Part shown: in pieces, positions 10,070-23,859 of the stretch | Numbering within the stretch: the first letter of the stretch is position 1 | Layout: every line of letters starts with the position of its first letter | Assembly (NCBI GenBank): GCA_963978895.1 | Contig: OZ022238.1 | Span: forward strand, 18,416,371-18,480,370 | Length of the DNA stretch: 64,000 nucleotides | Reading direction: 5' to 3' | From: Erpobdella octoculata | Taxonomy: Eukaryota; Annelida; Clitellata; Hirudinida; Erpobdellidae | Program-made: the position numbers and the translations under genes | The notes under the pieces: generated by a model | The model's input: only the letters and a program-made list of their open reading frames with translations | Database searches by the model: none | What the model was told of the DNA's origin: nothing

Positions 10070-10870
10070 GCGCAACCAGCAAAAAATGCTGGGCGGCTCA
10101 AGTGTGAAAAATGGAAAAAAGAAAAAAATTTTTGACTATCGTTAGTCTGCCGTCTTTTTTGTATCTTTAATAATTTATTAATGAAAGAATAGAAAAACTA
10201 CAGACTGAAAATAGTCAAACTCAGTCTTAAACCAGTTAAAGCAATTGTAAAAAAACTAAGTTTATGAATAAATGTAGCACCCCGCCAGTTTTAAAAGGGA
10301 AGAAAGCCCGCCGGCGAAATTTTTTTTTGACTATCTTCAGTCTGCAGTCTTTTTTTAGTATCTTTAAGAGTTTATTAATAATAGAAAATAAAGACTACAA
10401 ACTGAAAATAGTCAAAATCAGTTTTTAACCAGTCAAAGCAATTGTATAAAAAATAAGTTTATGAATAAATGTAGCATCCCTCATTCCCACACCCCAACCA
10501 AAGAAAAACCTCTCATATTTGGAAAAATTGCAGGGCCTTCTGATTTGGCCTCGGAGGGGGGGGGGGCTTGCTCAAGTTTTGAAAAAGGAAGAAAGCCCGC
10601 CGCAGGCGAAACATTTTTTTGACTATTTTTAGTCTGCAGTCTTTTTTTGGTATCTTTAAGAATTTATTAATGATAGAAAATAAAGACTACAAATTGAAGA
10701 TAGTCAAAATCAGTCTCAAACCAGTTAAAGCATATGTAAAAAAAATAAGTGTATGAATAAATGTATCACCCCCTACCAAAAAAAACTCATCAAATTTGGA
10801 AAAATTGCAGGACCCTCCGATTTGGTCTGGGGGGCTTGCGTCCCTGTCTCCCTAGTTGCTGCCCTGGGAC
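10070..10870. repeat. Three tandem units, each with an internal inverted repeat
   Basis: Three related units start near 10120, 10325 and 10615. Each has TTGACTAT...AGTCTGC.GTCTTTTTT on one side and GACTAC.AACTGAAAATAGTC on the other, so a unit can fold on itself. They share ATGAATAAATGTAGCACCCC-type ends. A G-run lies at 10554-10567. No coding potential. Confidence 0.75.
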
Positions 10871-11168
10871 AATATTTTTCGAATTATAATTCCCGCTTAG
10901 TACTTCTTTCGCACTGACTCAATCTAACTATATCTCACGTTTCAGAAATCTCTTGATTCTGACAACTCTTTTGATTCTATTAGATAACTTTTGTCAACAT
11001 GTCTAACTATCGAATCTATTCTCTAAAACTCTAAATTTAGATCTCACGAACCGACTAACTCTCCTTAAATAATTTTTTTTTATAATAGTTTATAGTATAG
11101 TATAGTACATATATATATATATACTATATTTTTTTAATAAAGCGTGTTTGAAAGAACATCTTGTTCCT

Positions 11169-11183
11169 AATTATTTGAAATAT

Positions 11184-11222
<39 letters not shown>
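11169..11222. repeat. (TA)n microsatellite
   Basis: Continuous TA dinucleotides. Confidence 0.9.
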
Positions 11223-11226
<4 letters not shown>

Positions 11227-11277
11227 AAATTTTTTTTATATATATTATTATAAATTATATATTAAATATAAATTATA

Positions 11278-11453
<176 letters not shown>

Positions 11454-11454
11454 G

Positions 11455-11692
11455 AAGCGCCAGTTGCTAAGCTTCAGAGGGATCACACAGTATTACCTGC
11501 CACCCGCACGTGTCTCCGAAATCGGAATGTGTCAAACCCTATTCATTTATCGACCAGTGAAAGGCTGAGTTGGCCTGAGCAGTGTGAGTGAATTCTTTGC
11601 TCAACTGAATTACGCCTCGCCGTGATTGAGATTTGAACCCACGTCGGCAGGATGATAGCATAACTGCTTTTACTACTGTGTTACGGCGCCCT
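11455..11692 (-). mobile_element. tRNA-derived SINE
   Basis: On the minus strand the unit starts near 11692 with GGGCGCCGTAACACAGTAGT, carries a B-box-like GGGTTCAAATCTC, and continues into a body with GAGCAAAGAATTCACTCACA and CTGCTCAGG. That body motif also occurs in the SINE at 46948-47165. The body ends at GGCGCTTCTAATCG next to the TA palindrome. Confidence 0.75.
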
Positions 11693-12025
11693 TTACACCA
11701 GGTGTTTTAAGACTGAAATGGCTGTGTAGGAAGCACCTAAGTACTTCCTGTCATAGATCATATTTGATCTTTTCAACTGTCTCTCCTCTTTTATCCAGGC
11801 TTGGGACTGGCTCGCAATTAGCGAGGCGGAGTTCCTTGACTAACTTTTTTTTATGATAGTTTCCTAGTCCTTTACACCAAGTGTTTTAAGACTGAATTGG
11901 CTGAGTAGGAAGCACATAAGTACTTCCTGTCGTGGATTAAAGTTTGATCCTTTTAACTGTTCCTCCTCCTTTATCCAGGCTTGGGACTGGCTCACAATTA
12001 GCGAGGCAGAGTTTTCCTTGACTAA
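11693..12025. repeat. Two tandem copies of a ~180-bp dispersed repeat
   Basis: Each copy runs CTTTACACCA.GTGTTTTAAG, AAGTACTTCCTGTC, CCAGGCTTGGGACTGGCTC and AATTAGCGAGGC, and they start at 11691 and 11871. A third copy is at 44105-44290. They resemble the 3' part of a SINE or LINE; the class is not certain. Confidence 0.8.
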
Positions 12026-12089
12026 CTCTACTTAACTGCTGAGGTTACAAAATAGAAAAAGGCTTCCTATATATATATATATATATACA

Positions 12090-12531
<442 letters not shown>

Positions 12532-12689
12532 GATATACGCCGATTAATTAGAACAAAGGTATATATACAAAGACCAATCAGGATACACGTATATATACAC
12601 AGACCAATCAGGATACGCATACAAGCAACGCACATACATAATACACTAATTAACATAACAAAAGACAATAAAATAAGCTATTTACATAA

Positions 12690-12860
12690 TTTCTGAGTGC
12701 CAAGTTTCAGTCATGCAAAAAACATAAAACCTATAATTTTTTCAAAAACAAATGAAATTCTTCTGATTTGTTGCATATAATTCTAATATTGGTGAGAGCG
12801 ATAAAGTTGTTGCTGTTTCAAAAACTTTGAAACGGAAATTCAGAATCTCCATCACAAATA
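12690..12860 (-). pseudogene. LINE endonuclease N-terminal fragment
   Basis: Read on the minus strand it gives LTNIRIICNKSEEFHLFLKK, a stop, then CMTETWHSE after a frame change. This matches the beginning of a non-LTR endonuclease (NxR.I..K...L, then TETW). The last 35 bp overlap in sequence with the start of the fragment at 9330-9990, so the two are separate copies of one family. Confidence 0.65.
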
Positions 12861-13197
12861 CATCTAACATTTATTTATACATTTTTCCTAACAATCTGTG
12901 TTTTTTATGTCAAATTTAAACCCGTGACCTTGAAGCGCGGTCGACTGACAGCCACCATCCTTTCAACAGCTTTGCCGCCAAAACATCACTAAAGAAAACC
13001 ACTACCAAAAAAATCCCCGTTTCCATTCAATTGTTTGCTTATTCAACGGCAGCATCGCCGCATTGGCCGCTGTCATTCCGTTTTCAAGGTAGACCTGACC
13101 ACTAAGAAATAATTGTTTTCTAGTTTTCTCTAGTGAAGCTTTTTTCTTTTTTTTTGCTATCTATATATATATATGTATATATATATATATGTATGTA

Positions 13198-13228
<31 letters not shown>

Positions 13229-14016
13229 TAATATCGATAAACTATTTCCCTAAAAGTAACTTCCCAGTTATTAGAAATATTAATGAGTGGAGGCTTAACT
13301 TTTCTAGTTATATTATTATTCTAAAACCAGTTACATTCAGGAAATCGATACCTGATTTCTGACTAATAAACATTTTTTTTTATTTATTTTTCTTTCACAA
13401 CGCCTTTTCCAAGACTCAAGTCTTGCTCGAAGGCGAGAAAGGGTACTTGTATCATAACACTATACATTTTTTTAAAAGTCGTATTCTTCTGTGTCAACCC
13501 CATTGTTCTCCAATATCATCTGAAGGTGGTCCGTCTCAACTCAGCAACGGATAGTTCTTCTAGTACTTTTACAACCGTATTTTTCAGATTCCACTTCTTC
13601 ACCATATTTATTGTTGTAATATTGACAACCGTATTTGTGTTTTTTAGAATCGTTTTATAACTTCTTGAAAGTAATAATAAATAAGAACTTAATAGGAATC
13701 TTTTTTTTGTCATTTTACATGTCCGTCTAGGGCCTACAAAAAACGGAACCAGGTTATAACAGGGATTATGTTATAATAAAAAAATCATTCAAAAAATTAC
13801 ATAATTGCAGATTTTAAGGTTATAACGGGGATTATGTTGTAATAATATAATCATCCTAAAAATTACATAGTTGCAGAATTATTATAATAGCTATATTTTT
13901 TTACATAACTGCCATAAAATAAACATTTGCTTGTTTACAAAACAAATTTGTTAAAGAAATACATTTAACAAATTATATACACAAACATTTTACATTATCT
14001 GAACCAGTTACTGAAA
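12861..14016. other. Upstream region of gene A; repeats only
   Basis: Contains TA/TG microsatellites (13163-13230) and a tandem duplication of ~70 bp (13750-13880, both with GGTTATAAC.GGGATTATGTT). No TATA box or initiator that I would defend was found before the ATG at 14017. Confidence 0.4.
13750..13880. repeat. Tandem duplication of ~70 bp
   Basis: Two units, 13750-13815 and 13820-13880, share GGTTATAAC-GGGATTATGTT, AATCAT.C...AAAAATTACA and TTGCAGA. Confidence 0.75.
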
Positions 14017-14325
14017 ATGAATCCAAGAAACTGTTGCGCTGGTTTTATTTTAACTGTTCTGTTCAGTACCGTTGGTTCTCAAAAGAGTGCCATTTTTATG
14101 CAAACAAGAGACTGTTTAAAAAACGGATGTTGTGCTTTAGACGATCCAGATCTTAGAATAATATTGAAAAGACAACAAGCATCGGGAAAACTATCATGTT
14201 CAGTGCAATGCATGAACAATATTGCTTGTGTTAGTTTTAATTACTGGCCAAACACCAAAACATGTGAACTCTTTGACTCGTCTCCATATAAAATCAGCGA
14301 TACTGCACTTTGTAAAAACTATGAG
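14017..14325 (+). CDS. Gene A exon 1: signal peptide and PAN/apple-like domain of a secreted lectin-like protein
   Basis: The exon starts with an ATG and runs 103 codons to a GT donor (ATGAG|GTAATT). The first ~20 residues are a signal peptide (hydrophobic GFILTVLFSTVGS). The mature part has the cysteine pattern of PAN/apple domains: CLKNGCC, then [19 protein letters not shown] and KTCELF, and a last Cys before NYE. These small extracellular domains bind proteins or carbohydrates. Exon length (309 nt), the phase-0 donor and the 34-nt next exon are identical in gene B (44570), about 30.5 kb downstream, which argues strongly that both are real. The phase carried by exon 2 fits the acceptor of the lectin exons at 26548. 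Expected product: a secreted PAN plus F-type-lectin protein, perhaps in recognition or innate defence (inference). Confidence 0.8.
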
Positions 14326-14412
14326 GTAATTTTGATTTGTCTAATTTTATGTTTTTTTTTAAACGGTTGCGTTTTAGTTGTTTGTAATATGACAATGTTG
14401 TTATTTTTGTAG

Positions 14413-14446
14413 AAAACTAATTCCAAACTTGGTTCTGGCATACAGG
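14413..14446 (+). CDS. Gene A exon 2 (34-nt linker exon)
   Basis: The acceptor TTTTTGTAG and donor CAGG|GTTAGT bound a 34-nt exon encoding KTNSKLGSGIQ plus one base. The equivalent exon of gene B has the same length and encodes KINFKISSVIQ. It begins in phase 0 and ends in phase 1, which matches the acceptor at 26547/26548 (G + CC = Ala). Confidence 0.75.
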
Positions 14447-14459
14447 GTTAGTAGTTTTT

Positions 14460-14620
14460 TAAATGCTTTTATTAACTTCACTCGTCTCTCTGTTTGTTTG
14501 TTTGTTTGTCTGTGGTGATATATCTTAGAAACGAAAATTCACCCACTTTTTGACCACCTAGAGCTTTAAAACTTTCAGGAAAGCTTTATTCTGGATGACA
14601 ATACATGAATTGAATGTTTC
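14460..14620 (-). repeat. Dispersed repeat family X, copy 2 (diverged)
   Basis: Reverse complement of 55545-55690, sharing CACCCACTTTTTGACCACCT, a GTTT run and ATTCTGGATGACAATACATG. It lies at the start of the large intron. Confidence 0.75.
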
Positions 14621-14754
14621 CAACAAAAATTAGGCCTTAAATCAATTAAAATTAATCAAATCAAATTAATTCCTGCCATCTAGCAACTGTAATAAGTTGT
14701 TTATGTATAAGTCGCCAGAAGTACAAAATAACTCAACATTACGAATGTTTATTT

Positions 14755-15135
14755 ATAAGTCGCCGGTCGCTTTCCCGCTGCCGGTCGCTTTCCCGCTGCC
14801 GGTCGCTTTCCCGCTGCCGGTCGCTTTCCCGCTGCCGGTCGCTTTCCCGCTGCCGGTCGCTTTCCCGCTGCCGGTCGCTTTCCCGCTGCCGGTCGCTTTC
14901 CCGCTGCCGGTCGCTTTCCCGCTGCCGGTCGCTTTCCCGCTCCCGGTCGCTTTCCCGCTGCCGGTCGCTTTCCCGCTCCCGGTCGCTTTCCCGCTCCCGG
15001 TCGCTGTCCCGTTCCCGCTCACGTTTGCTCTCCCATTCCCGCTCACGCTTGCTTTTCCGTTCTCGCTCGCTGTCCGTTCCAGGTCGCTTTCCCGTTTCTA
15101 TAATAGACAAACTAACCCACAAACATTCATATATA
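14755..15135 (-). mobile_element. Helitron family B, 18-bp minisatellite copy (3' end missing)
   Basis: About 18 units of the 18-bp repeat (AGCGGGAAAGCGACCGGC in minus orientation) are followed on the minus strand's 5' side by TATAGAAACGGGAAAGCGAC and GAATGTTTGTGGGTTAGTTT. The expected CTAG end is replaced by an unrelated sequence at 14755. It forms a head-to-head pair with the next unit. Confidence 0.75.
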
Positions 15136-15139
15136 TAAT

Positions 15140-15743
15140 ATATAGTCTTAGCAAATCTATTTTACGTTTAATAGGCTGAAAAAGTTATGAAAAAATGGAA
15201 AAAAAAGAGCGTGAACGGGAACGGGAGAGCAACCGTGACCGGGAATGGGAGAGCAAGCGTGACCGGGAACGGGAGAGCAAGCGTGAGCGGGAACGGGAAA
15301 GCGACCGGGAACGGGAAAGCGACCGGGAACGGGAAAGCGACCGGGAACGGGAAAGCGACCGGGAACGGGAAAGCGACCGGGAACGGGAAAGCGACCGGGA
15401 ACGGGAAAGCGACCGGGAACGGGAAAGCGACCGGGAACGGGAAAGCGACCGGGAACGGGAAAGCGACCGGGAACGGGAAAGCGACCGGGAACGGGAAAGC
15501 GACCGGGAACGCGAAAAGCGACTGGAAGCGGGAGAGCAATCTTGGAAGGAAACGCCAGCAAGAGAAAAAATCGATAACAAAACGTCTGAGCGGGAAAGCG
15601 ACCGGGAGCTGGAAAACGACCGAGAGCGGAAAAGCGACCGGGAACGTGACGAAAACGGGAAAGTGGAGAAGGAAACGGGAGCGAGAGAGACAAACATTGG
15701 AAAAACCTCTAAAATCCCCGGGCAACGCCGGGTAACCCCGCTA

Positions 15744-15744
<1 letters not shown>
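15140..15744 (+). mobile_element. Helitron family B, 18-bp minisatellite copy with 3' terminus
   Basis: The unit starts around AGTCTTAGCAAATCTATTTT and contains about 14 near-perfect 18-bp units (GGGAACGGGAAAGCGACC, 15285-15510). A non-repetitive part follows, then CTCTAAAATCCCCGGGCAAC, the stem CCCGG/CCGGG and the terminal CTAG at 15741-15744. The array is open in all three forward frames (RERESD, GNGKAT, TGKRPG); this is a property of the unit, not evidence of a protein. Confidence 0.82.
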
Positions 15745-17466
<1,722 letters not shown>

Positions 17467-17529
17467 TTACCCCCTTCTTAATTCTGTTCGTCCCGAACAG
17501 CATAGTCGCTTTTGTGAAATGCGACTCGG

Positions 17530-19032
17530 CTACGAACACCAAAATACCTTGATCTTTACACGTGGTTTTGACCGCAATTCGCAAACAACATGATCAGGTC
17601 TCTTGACTGTTTGACACAGTTTCTTCCAGTCTTTCTTTGGCTCATCAACAGAGTCTTTCTTTGGCTCATCGTCGCCATTTCTGCACGGTTCATCACAGCC
17701 TTTTTTGCATGCCTCGTCCTGAACATCTTTGCACAGCTTATCGGAATTGTCTGCTGTTTCTTCTTCCTTCACATCTTTTAGATCTTTCTCAAAAAACTCT
17801 TCAAAAGGTTTTTCAAAAACACGTCGTTCCATAAATCCAATAAATCCCTTCATCAAACTGTTATTTGATTTTACAATGACTCTTAGTCTATCTGATCTAG
17901 GATCCTCTGTGGATTCATCTGATTTAAAACCCTCGGTACCGTTTTCTGTTCTTGTCTCATCTTTTCCAGAGTTTTTGCTTGCTGCATTGCTTATGTTGTT
18001 TTGGAGAAGTTCATCGTCGTCATGTTTGTTTTCTTCCAAGCTACAATCAAACGTTTTCTTTTCACATTCCAGCTCGGCTCTTTCGTCGATGTCAACTTTC
18101 GTATCGTCCAGCGGATCTTTCTTCAAATTACCGCCATCGTCTCTCAAATCGTCTTTTTTTTTTGTCAAGTTAACTTTGACGTATTTCCCCATTGGAGTTT
18201 TGTCCGTTTCTAAATCCTCGGTTGCTTCATCCGAGTCAGATTCGTCACTAAAATCTGACCCTGAATATTCGGTGCCGTCGTCTGTTATGGAGGCTTCCGT
18301 TTCAGAACCGTCGCTGTATGGGTGAAAGCCATAGTTGTTATTGCCATTATTATAATAATCATCGTCACTTTCATCTTCATCGTTTTGCATTTCGTTTTCA
18401 ACATTCTTCTCATCTTCTTTAGTTTGGTTTTTGACGTCCAAACCGACTGTATCACTGTCACCATCTTTGCATGGTTCATCTTGAGCATCTTTGCAAGGTT
18501 CCTTATCATGACCGTCTTTAACAGGCTCATCATCATGACCCACCTGACTTGTGCAGTCTGTACGGCCGTCATCCGTCACATGCTCTGAGACACAGCTGGT
18601 GGACTCCAGTTCAAATTGGGTTTCGCCGCAGCAACCCACATCACCAGCAGCCCGCTGGTCCAGAACCGTGTCCACCACTGCCTCAGCCAATCCTGCGACC
18701 AAACTCTCAACAGTTGTACCGGCTGCTGCTACTTTGTTTCCGTGGCCAAGAATCATTCCTTCTCCTGTCTTCTTCTGTGCTGCCATGTTTTCTTTTGATG
18801 GTTGTCTTTCTTCCTCCAGCAATTTGTTTTTTAATTTCCTTCACTTGATCACAGCTTCCTCATCAATGTCGAATAGATATTCGTCGTCGTCAGGCCCATA
18901 GCCCTCATTCCCTAACGCGGCTAAGAGGCGTTCCATAAGTTCGTCCTTTTTACCTGTATCGCTCAGGCCACGTTTCTCCAGCTCGTCTTTCATTTCACTC
19001 GCCCAAAGCTCATCCAATGATTTCAAAACCAT
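17530..19032 (-). pseudogene. SAP-domain acidic protein of LTR element, copy 1
   Basis: The gene starts at an ATG 26 bp inside the 5' LTR border. Residues 1-40 form a SAP domain (MVLKSLDELWASEMKDELEK, then KKDELMERLLAAL), a helix-extended-helix fold that binds AT-rich DNA or, in some retroelements, sits at the Gag N-terminus. A stop at 18840-18842 separates it from the 430 downstream codons, which continue in register in copy 3. Those codons are very acidic, with Asp/Glu-rich segments (DESDDDYYNNGNNNYG; SGSDFSDESDSDEATED), repeats of the type EPCKDxQD and a basic C-terminus ending VKIKVFWCS. This is probably a Gag-like protein; it lacks the usual zinc knuckle. What it binds is unknown. Confidence 0.75.
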
Positions 19033-19057
19033 TCTTGTATCCCAATTCTGACAACAA

Positions 19058-19245
19058 TGTTACGATTTCACCAAATCGTTTACCGTGCTCAATAGAATGG
19101 TTTTGCAGTTTTATTGGAAAATAATAAATGAAGCTTTGTTAAGGCTAGTTATACCTTCTGGTCTATTAATAATGTCCATAATAGTTATTCCAAGTCCTTT
19201 AACGTCTATCAATGGGAAAACCTATCATAAAAACAGCGATTTTAC

Positions 19246-19249
<4 letters not shown>
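19058..19249 (-). repeat. 5' LTR of SAP element copy 1
   Basis: Partner of 17275-17466. The TTA after TTTTACA is present at both LTR ends and in other copies, so it belongs to the element. Confidence 0.85.

Positions 19250-19336
<87 letters not shown>
19250..19336. repeat. (TA)n microsatellite
   Basis: TA array following the SAP element. Confidence 0.92.
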
Positions 19337-19339
<3 letters not shown>

Positions 19340-19446
19340 GTTTGTATATATGTATGAGCGGAGCGGGTGAGCGAGCGGGAACTATATATATATATAGTCA
19401 GTCAGTCAGTCAGTCAGTCAGGACATGTTCTTTTATATATATAGAT
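19337..19446 (-). mobile_element. Helitron end fragments
   Basis: GAGCGGAGCGGGTGAGCGAG (family B head-side block, also at 23740-23770 and 37375-37400) is followed by a run of AGTC units, AGGACATGTTCTTTTATATA and TATAGA. On the minus strand this is a family A 5' end starting TCTATATATATAAAAGAACA, consistent with the TC start of Helitrons. Confidence 0.65.
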
Positions 19447-19619
19447 TAGTTTTATTCTATTTCCTACTTAGCCATTTCAACAAACAAACAAACTTATATA
19501 AACAATTATAATCAAGAAAAGATCTAGTAAGTATTTAGCAACCACTTAGTTTAGATTATAATTATTACCATTTAATTAGAATAATAAAGATATAACATCA
19601 CCATATAAACAAAAATACT

Positions 19620-21126
<1,507 letters not shown>

Positions 21127-21131
<5 letters not shown>

Positions 21132-21870
21132 GACTCACGGCCGCGCTTTGAAACGTGATTTTCTCGCTGACAATGTACGTGTTATTACTAAAGAAAAAGA
21201 TGTCAGACAGTTGAAAATCAAAGAGGCTCTATTAATTTTACAACGGAAGCCCGAAATCAACAAGCAGTTTGATAAATTCCCGCAAGTCCTTACTTTGTAC
21301 AAATTAGGGACAAGGAAGAATCGTGGCGAAGAAATGAATACAACAAATAAAGTAGTTGATGACAATCGTATCAATGTTTTCCGGATGTTACAAGAAAATA
21401 ATCCTCTTTCACAGGACGTTGTAGCAGAGAAAGTTGACAAGTCCATTCTTCCAATAATCACAGTTGAACTCACGGCTTCACGTCGACAGAGCTGATGAAG
21501 AGACCGATCCGCAACTACGGTTTTCTCGCTTAGTGGGCAATATTAACATCACTGAAAGACGAAGAAAAAAATAGACATACAGATGATTGAATGTATGAAT
21601 GAGCCTTGGATGTTTGATGTTTGTGGTCCTGTTTCGCTGACTTGTTTTGAGTTGATTGTAGATCATATTTTGTAACGTGTAAAACCAAGGTATTATGGTT
21701 AGAAACGGGCATGTATAGAATGGGAAGAATATTTTTTGTGACTTTTAGTTCTGTGCATATTTTCTTTTCATTATATGACTTTAAGTTTTTTGCGGATTTT
21801 GTTTACAATGAGCTTTGAAAATGGAGTAAAGGTACTCCGAAACGCGTCGGCAAATTAAATAAAATGATGA
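21127..21870 (+). pseudogene. Penelope-like element, C-terminal fragment and 3' region
   Basis: The open frame to 21495 has NVRVITKEKDVRQLKIKEAL, then LQRKPEINKQFDKFPQVL. This resembles the conserved end of Penelope ORFs, downstream of the GIY-YIG endonuclease. The GIY-YIG motif itself is not in the window. A 3' region of ~375 bp contains GGAGTA/TACTCC as a stem immediately followed by GAAACGCGTC, the arrangement seen in degenerate hammerhead motifs of Penelope elements. A LINE C-terminal fragment of unrelated type would be the alternative. Confidence 0.6.
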
Positions 21871-21879
21871 ATAGTGAAC

Positions 21880-22378
21880 TGTTTTCGGTTGAAAGTGTGC
21901 GAAAGAATTTTCGTAGTGTTGAAAGTGTAGTGTACCGGTATTTTATGCACGTCCACGCACACGTGTGCCAAACGCATGCTATACAAGTAATTACAGGTGA
22001 GCGCTCCTTAGCTTGCTAGGCTCGCGCTCCTTCACTTGTTTGGCGCGCGCTAGCTAGTGCCTAGCTTAAAAAAACCTTTGCTCTCGAATGTTCTCTCTCT
22101 TTCTTCTTCGTTGTTCTCGTGGTTTGCCATATTGCTACTTTAATCAAGAATTTAAACTTTGCTTTATTTTCATTTCTCGCCATTGTTGGCCACGAGTAGA
22201 ATTGTTTATTTTTGTCTATTGTCGTCGGTCAATTAAATAAAGTTATTTCAAACCACCTTCAAACTGTGTTGAGTTGGTACTACAAAGTATATAGAAATAA
22301 CGTTGTCAGCGACTACAAAAGAAATCTTCAAAAACTTGTATCGTGTAAGTATGCGGTGACTTTTAATAAAGAATGTTT
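21880..22378 (+). mobile_element. LINE 3' tail split by a solo LTR
   Basis: Segments 21880-21925 and 22318-22378 match the tail of the LINE at 20642-21131 (TTTTCGGTTGAAAGTGTGC; AAAAACTTGTATCGTGT; CTTTTAATAAAGAA). Confidence 0.8.
21926..22317. mobile_element. Solo LTR with 4-bp target duplication
   Basis: The 392-bp segment starts TGTAGTGTACC and ends GACTACA, flanked by AAAG on both sides. Removing it and one AAAG restores the LINE tail exactly in length compared with the copy near 20690-20720. It is GC-richer than its surroundings (GGCGCGCGCTAGCTAG). No internal region remains. Confidence 0.8.
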
Positions 22379-22417
22379 AAAAAATAACTTGTTGGCAAAT
22401 TACGTATATAATATATA

Positions 22418-23454
22418 CTAGAGATAGCCCGTCAAAAATGACGGAAGTTTTAAAATACGGCGCCCGTTATTATAAAAATAGTCAACAAAAACAAAATGAC
22501 ATTTGATAGCCATAAAAAAATTCTATATATAAGCAAATCAAAAATTTTTGCGGCCATGGAAGCGAAACAAACTGCGCTGTTGTATGATCGAATATGTTGT
22601 CCAAAATTTTGTCTATCTGGATTGGCCGTGTCTGACATGAGGCTTTTAAGAAAATCGGGATATTCAAGTGTATTACCGTGAATGTCAATTGGTTTTGGCA
22701 ACATTACTTTGCCTTTTCGACAACATGAAGTGAATAGTCCATCTGATGGTTGCTCTGCAGCAAAATTTCTTGATCTACATGAAGTACATAAAACATCAAA
22801 TTCAGCACAATCATGTTGATCAAATTGAGTTTTGTTGAAGTTAATTGCTTTGTTACGAACTGCCTCACCCGCACGATCTCGTGCTAAACGTTGGGAGATC
22901 GCATTAGCAGCTCGATGTAGCTGCAATTCATTGGGAGACATTTGTTCAACTCGATGGCGTTGCGAGGCAGCATTGGTTTCTCGATGTAGTTGCAATTCAT
23001 TGGGAGACATTTGCAAAACTCGATGGCGTTCCTTGGCAGCATTGGTTTCTCGATGTAACTGCAATTTATGGGGAGACATTTGCTCAATTCGATGACGTTG
23101 AGGCAGCAATGGAAGTGTGAAAAGCTTCTAGATGTTGAGGAGTAAGTCGATAGACATAACGTTGTTGTGATGCGGCATGAGAAGCATGAACAATTTGCAA
23201 TTCCTCAACAGACATTTGTGCAGTGCGTTGTTGATGAGCTTCTGCATCTAAAACTCGAATTTTTGCTTTTGATTGTGGAGTTTGTCTTGCGCGATATCTC
23301 TGTTGCCTTTTTTTAGCTAGACGCCGTTTTCTCGACACAGGATCTTCGTCGTCATTCATATTAAGAGACATTTTGTTTAAAAAAATATACTGTGTTTTTC
23401 AATTATTATTAAAAGCTGAACTTAAATAATAGGAAAAACAAAACTAATAAATAA

Positions 23455-23460
<6 letters not shown>
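22418..23460 (-). mobile_element. Helitron family C with partial replicase/helicase ORF
   Basis: On the minus strand the coding part (23371-22450) is followed by a classic Helitron 3' end: CCGTCA-loop-TGACGG hairpin, then GCTATCT and the terminal CTAG at 22418-22421, next to TA repeats. The 5' end is not clear. A 3' end of the same type occurs at 60735-60762. Confidence 0.82.
22450..23371 (-). pseudogene. Helitron Rep/helicase protein, N-terminal part only
   Basis: The protein begins with a basic region (SRKRRLAKKRQQRYRARQ) and then 23-residue repeats of the type QMSPNELQLHRETNAASQRH, three to four copies; a frame change near 23090-23110 separates two parts. A zinc-finger-like segment follows (CTSCRSRNFAAEQ, then CCRKGKVMLP) and then NFGQHIRSYNSAVCFASMAA. 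This order, basic repeats, CxxC...CC.KGKV.LP, then N.R.YN.A.AFAS, is characteristic of animal Helitron polyproteins just before the Rep domain. The HUH nuclease and PIF1-type helicase are deleted, and the frame reads into the element's 3' end. Confidence 0.82.
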
Positions 23461-23510
<50 letters not shown>

Positions 23511-23520
23511 ATATATATAA
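23460..23520. repeat. (TA)n microsatellite
   Basis: TA array ending at a Helitron 5' start (TCTATATATATAAAAATGAA). Confidence 0.9.
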
Positions 23521-23859
23521 AAATGAATGTTTGTATATATGTATATATGTATATATGTATATATGTATATATGTATATATGTATATATGTATATATGTAT
23601 ATATGTTTATATGTTTATATGTTAATGTCCTTTATGCATTGCTACACCATTCATCCGATCGTAATGAAATTTTCACACAACCTTGAGAGTCAATGGAAAT
23701 CAAAAATAAAAAAAAAAATTTTGAAATCCGTCACAAAATGAGCGGAGCGGAGCGGGTGAGCGAGCGGGAACTATATATATATGTATGTGCGTATGTATGT
23801 GTGTATGTATGTATGTGTATGTGCATGTATGTGTGTCTGTGTGTGTGTTTATGTATGTA
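23508..23859 (+). mobile_element. Helitron family B, 5' portion
   Basis: It starts TCTATATATATAAAAATGAA, followed by a (TATATATG)n microsatellite, then GTCCTTTATGCATTGCTACA, CCATTCATCCGATCGTAATG and AGCGGAGCGGGTGAGCGAGC. It ends in TG/TATG-rich repeats where an opposite-strand Helitron end begins. The reverse-complement arrangement recurs at 37887-38168. Confidence 0.78.

Noticed and set aside
17729..18325. Serine-rich frame on the + strand (and equivalents at 41339 and 49873)
   Set aside because: Antisense shadow of the acidic SAP-element protein; Ser/Phe bias follows from Asp/Glu codons on the other strand.
21485..21540. Hammerhead core at CTGATGA (about 21492)
   Set aside because: No stem II or GAAA follows at the right distance; the better candidate is at 21811-21850.
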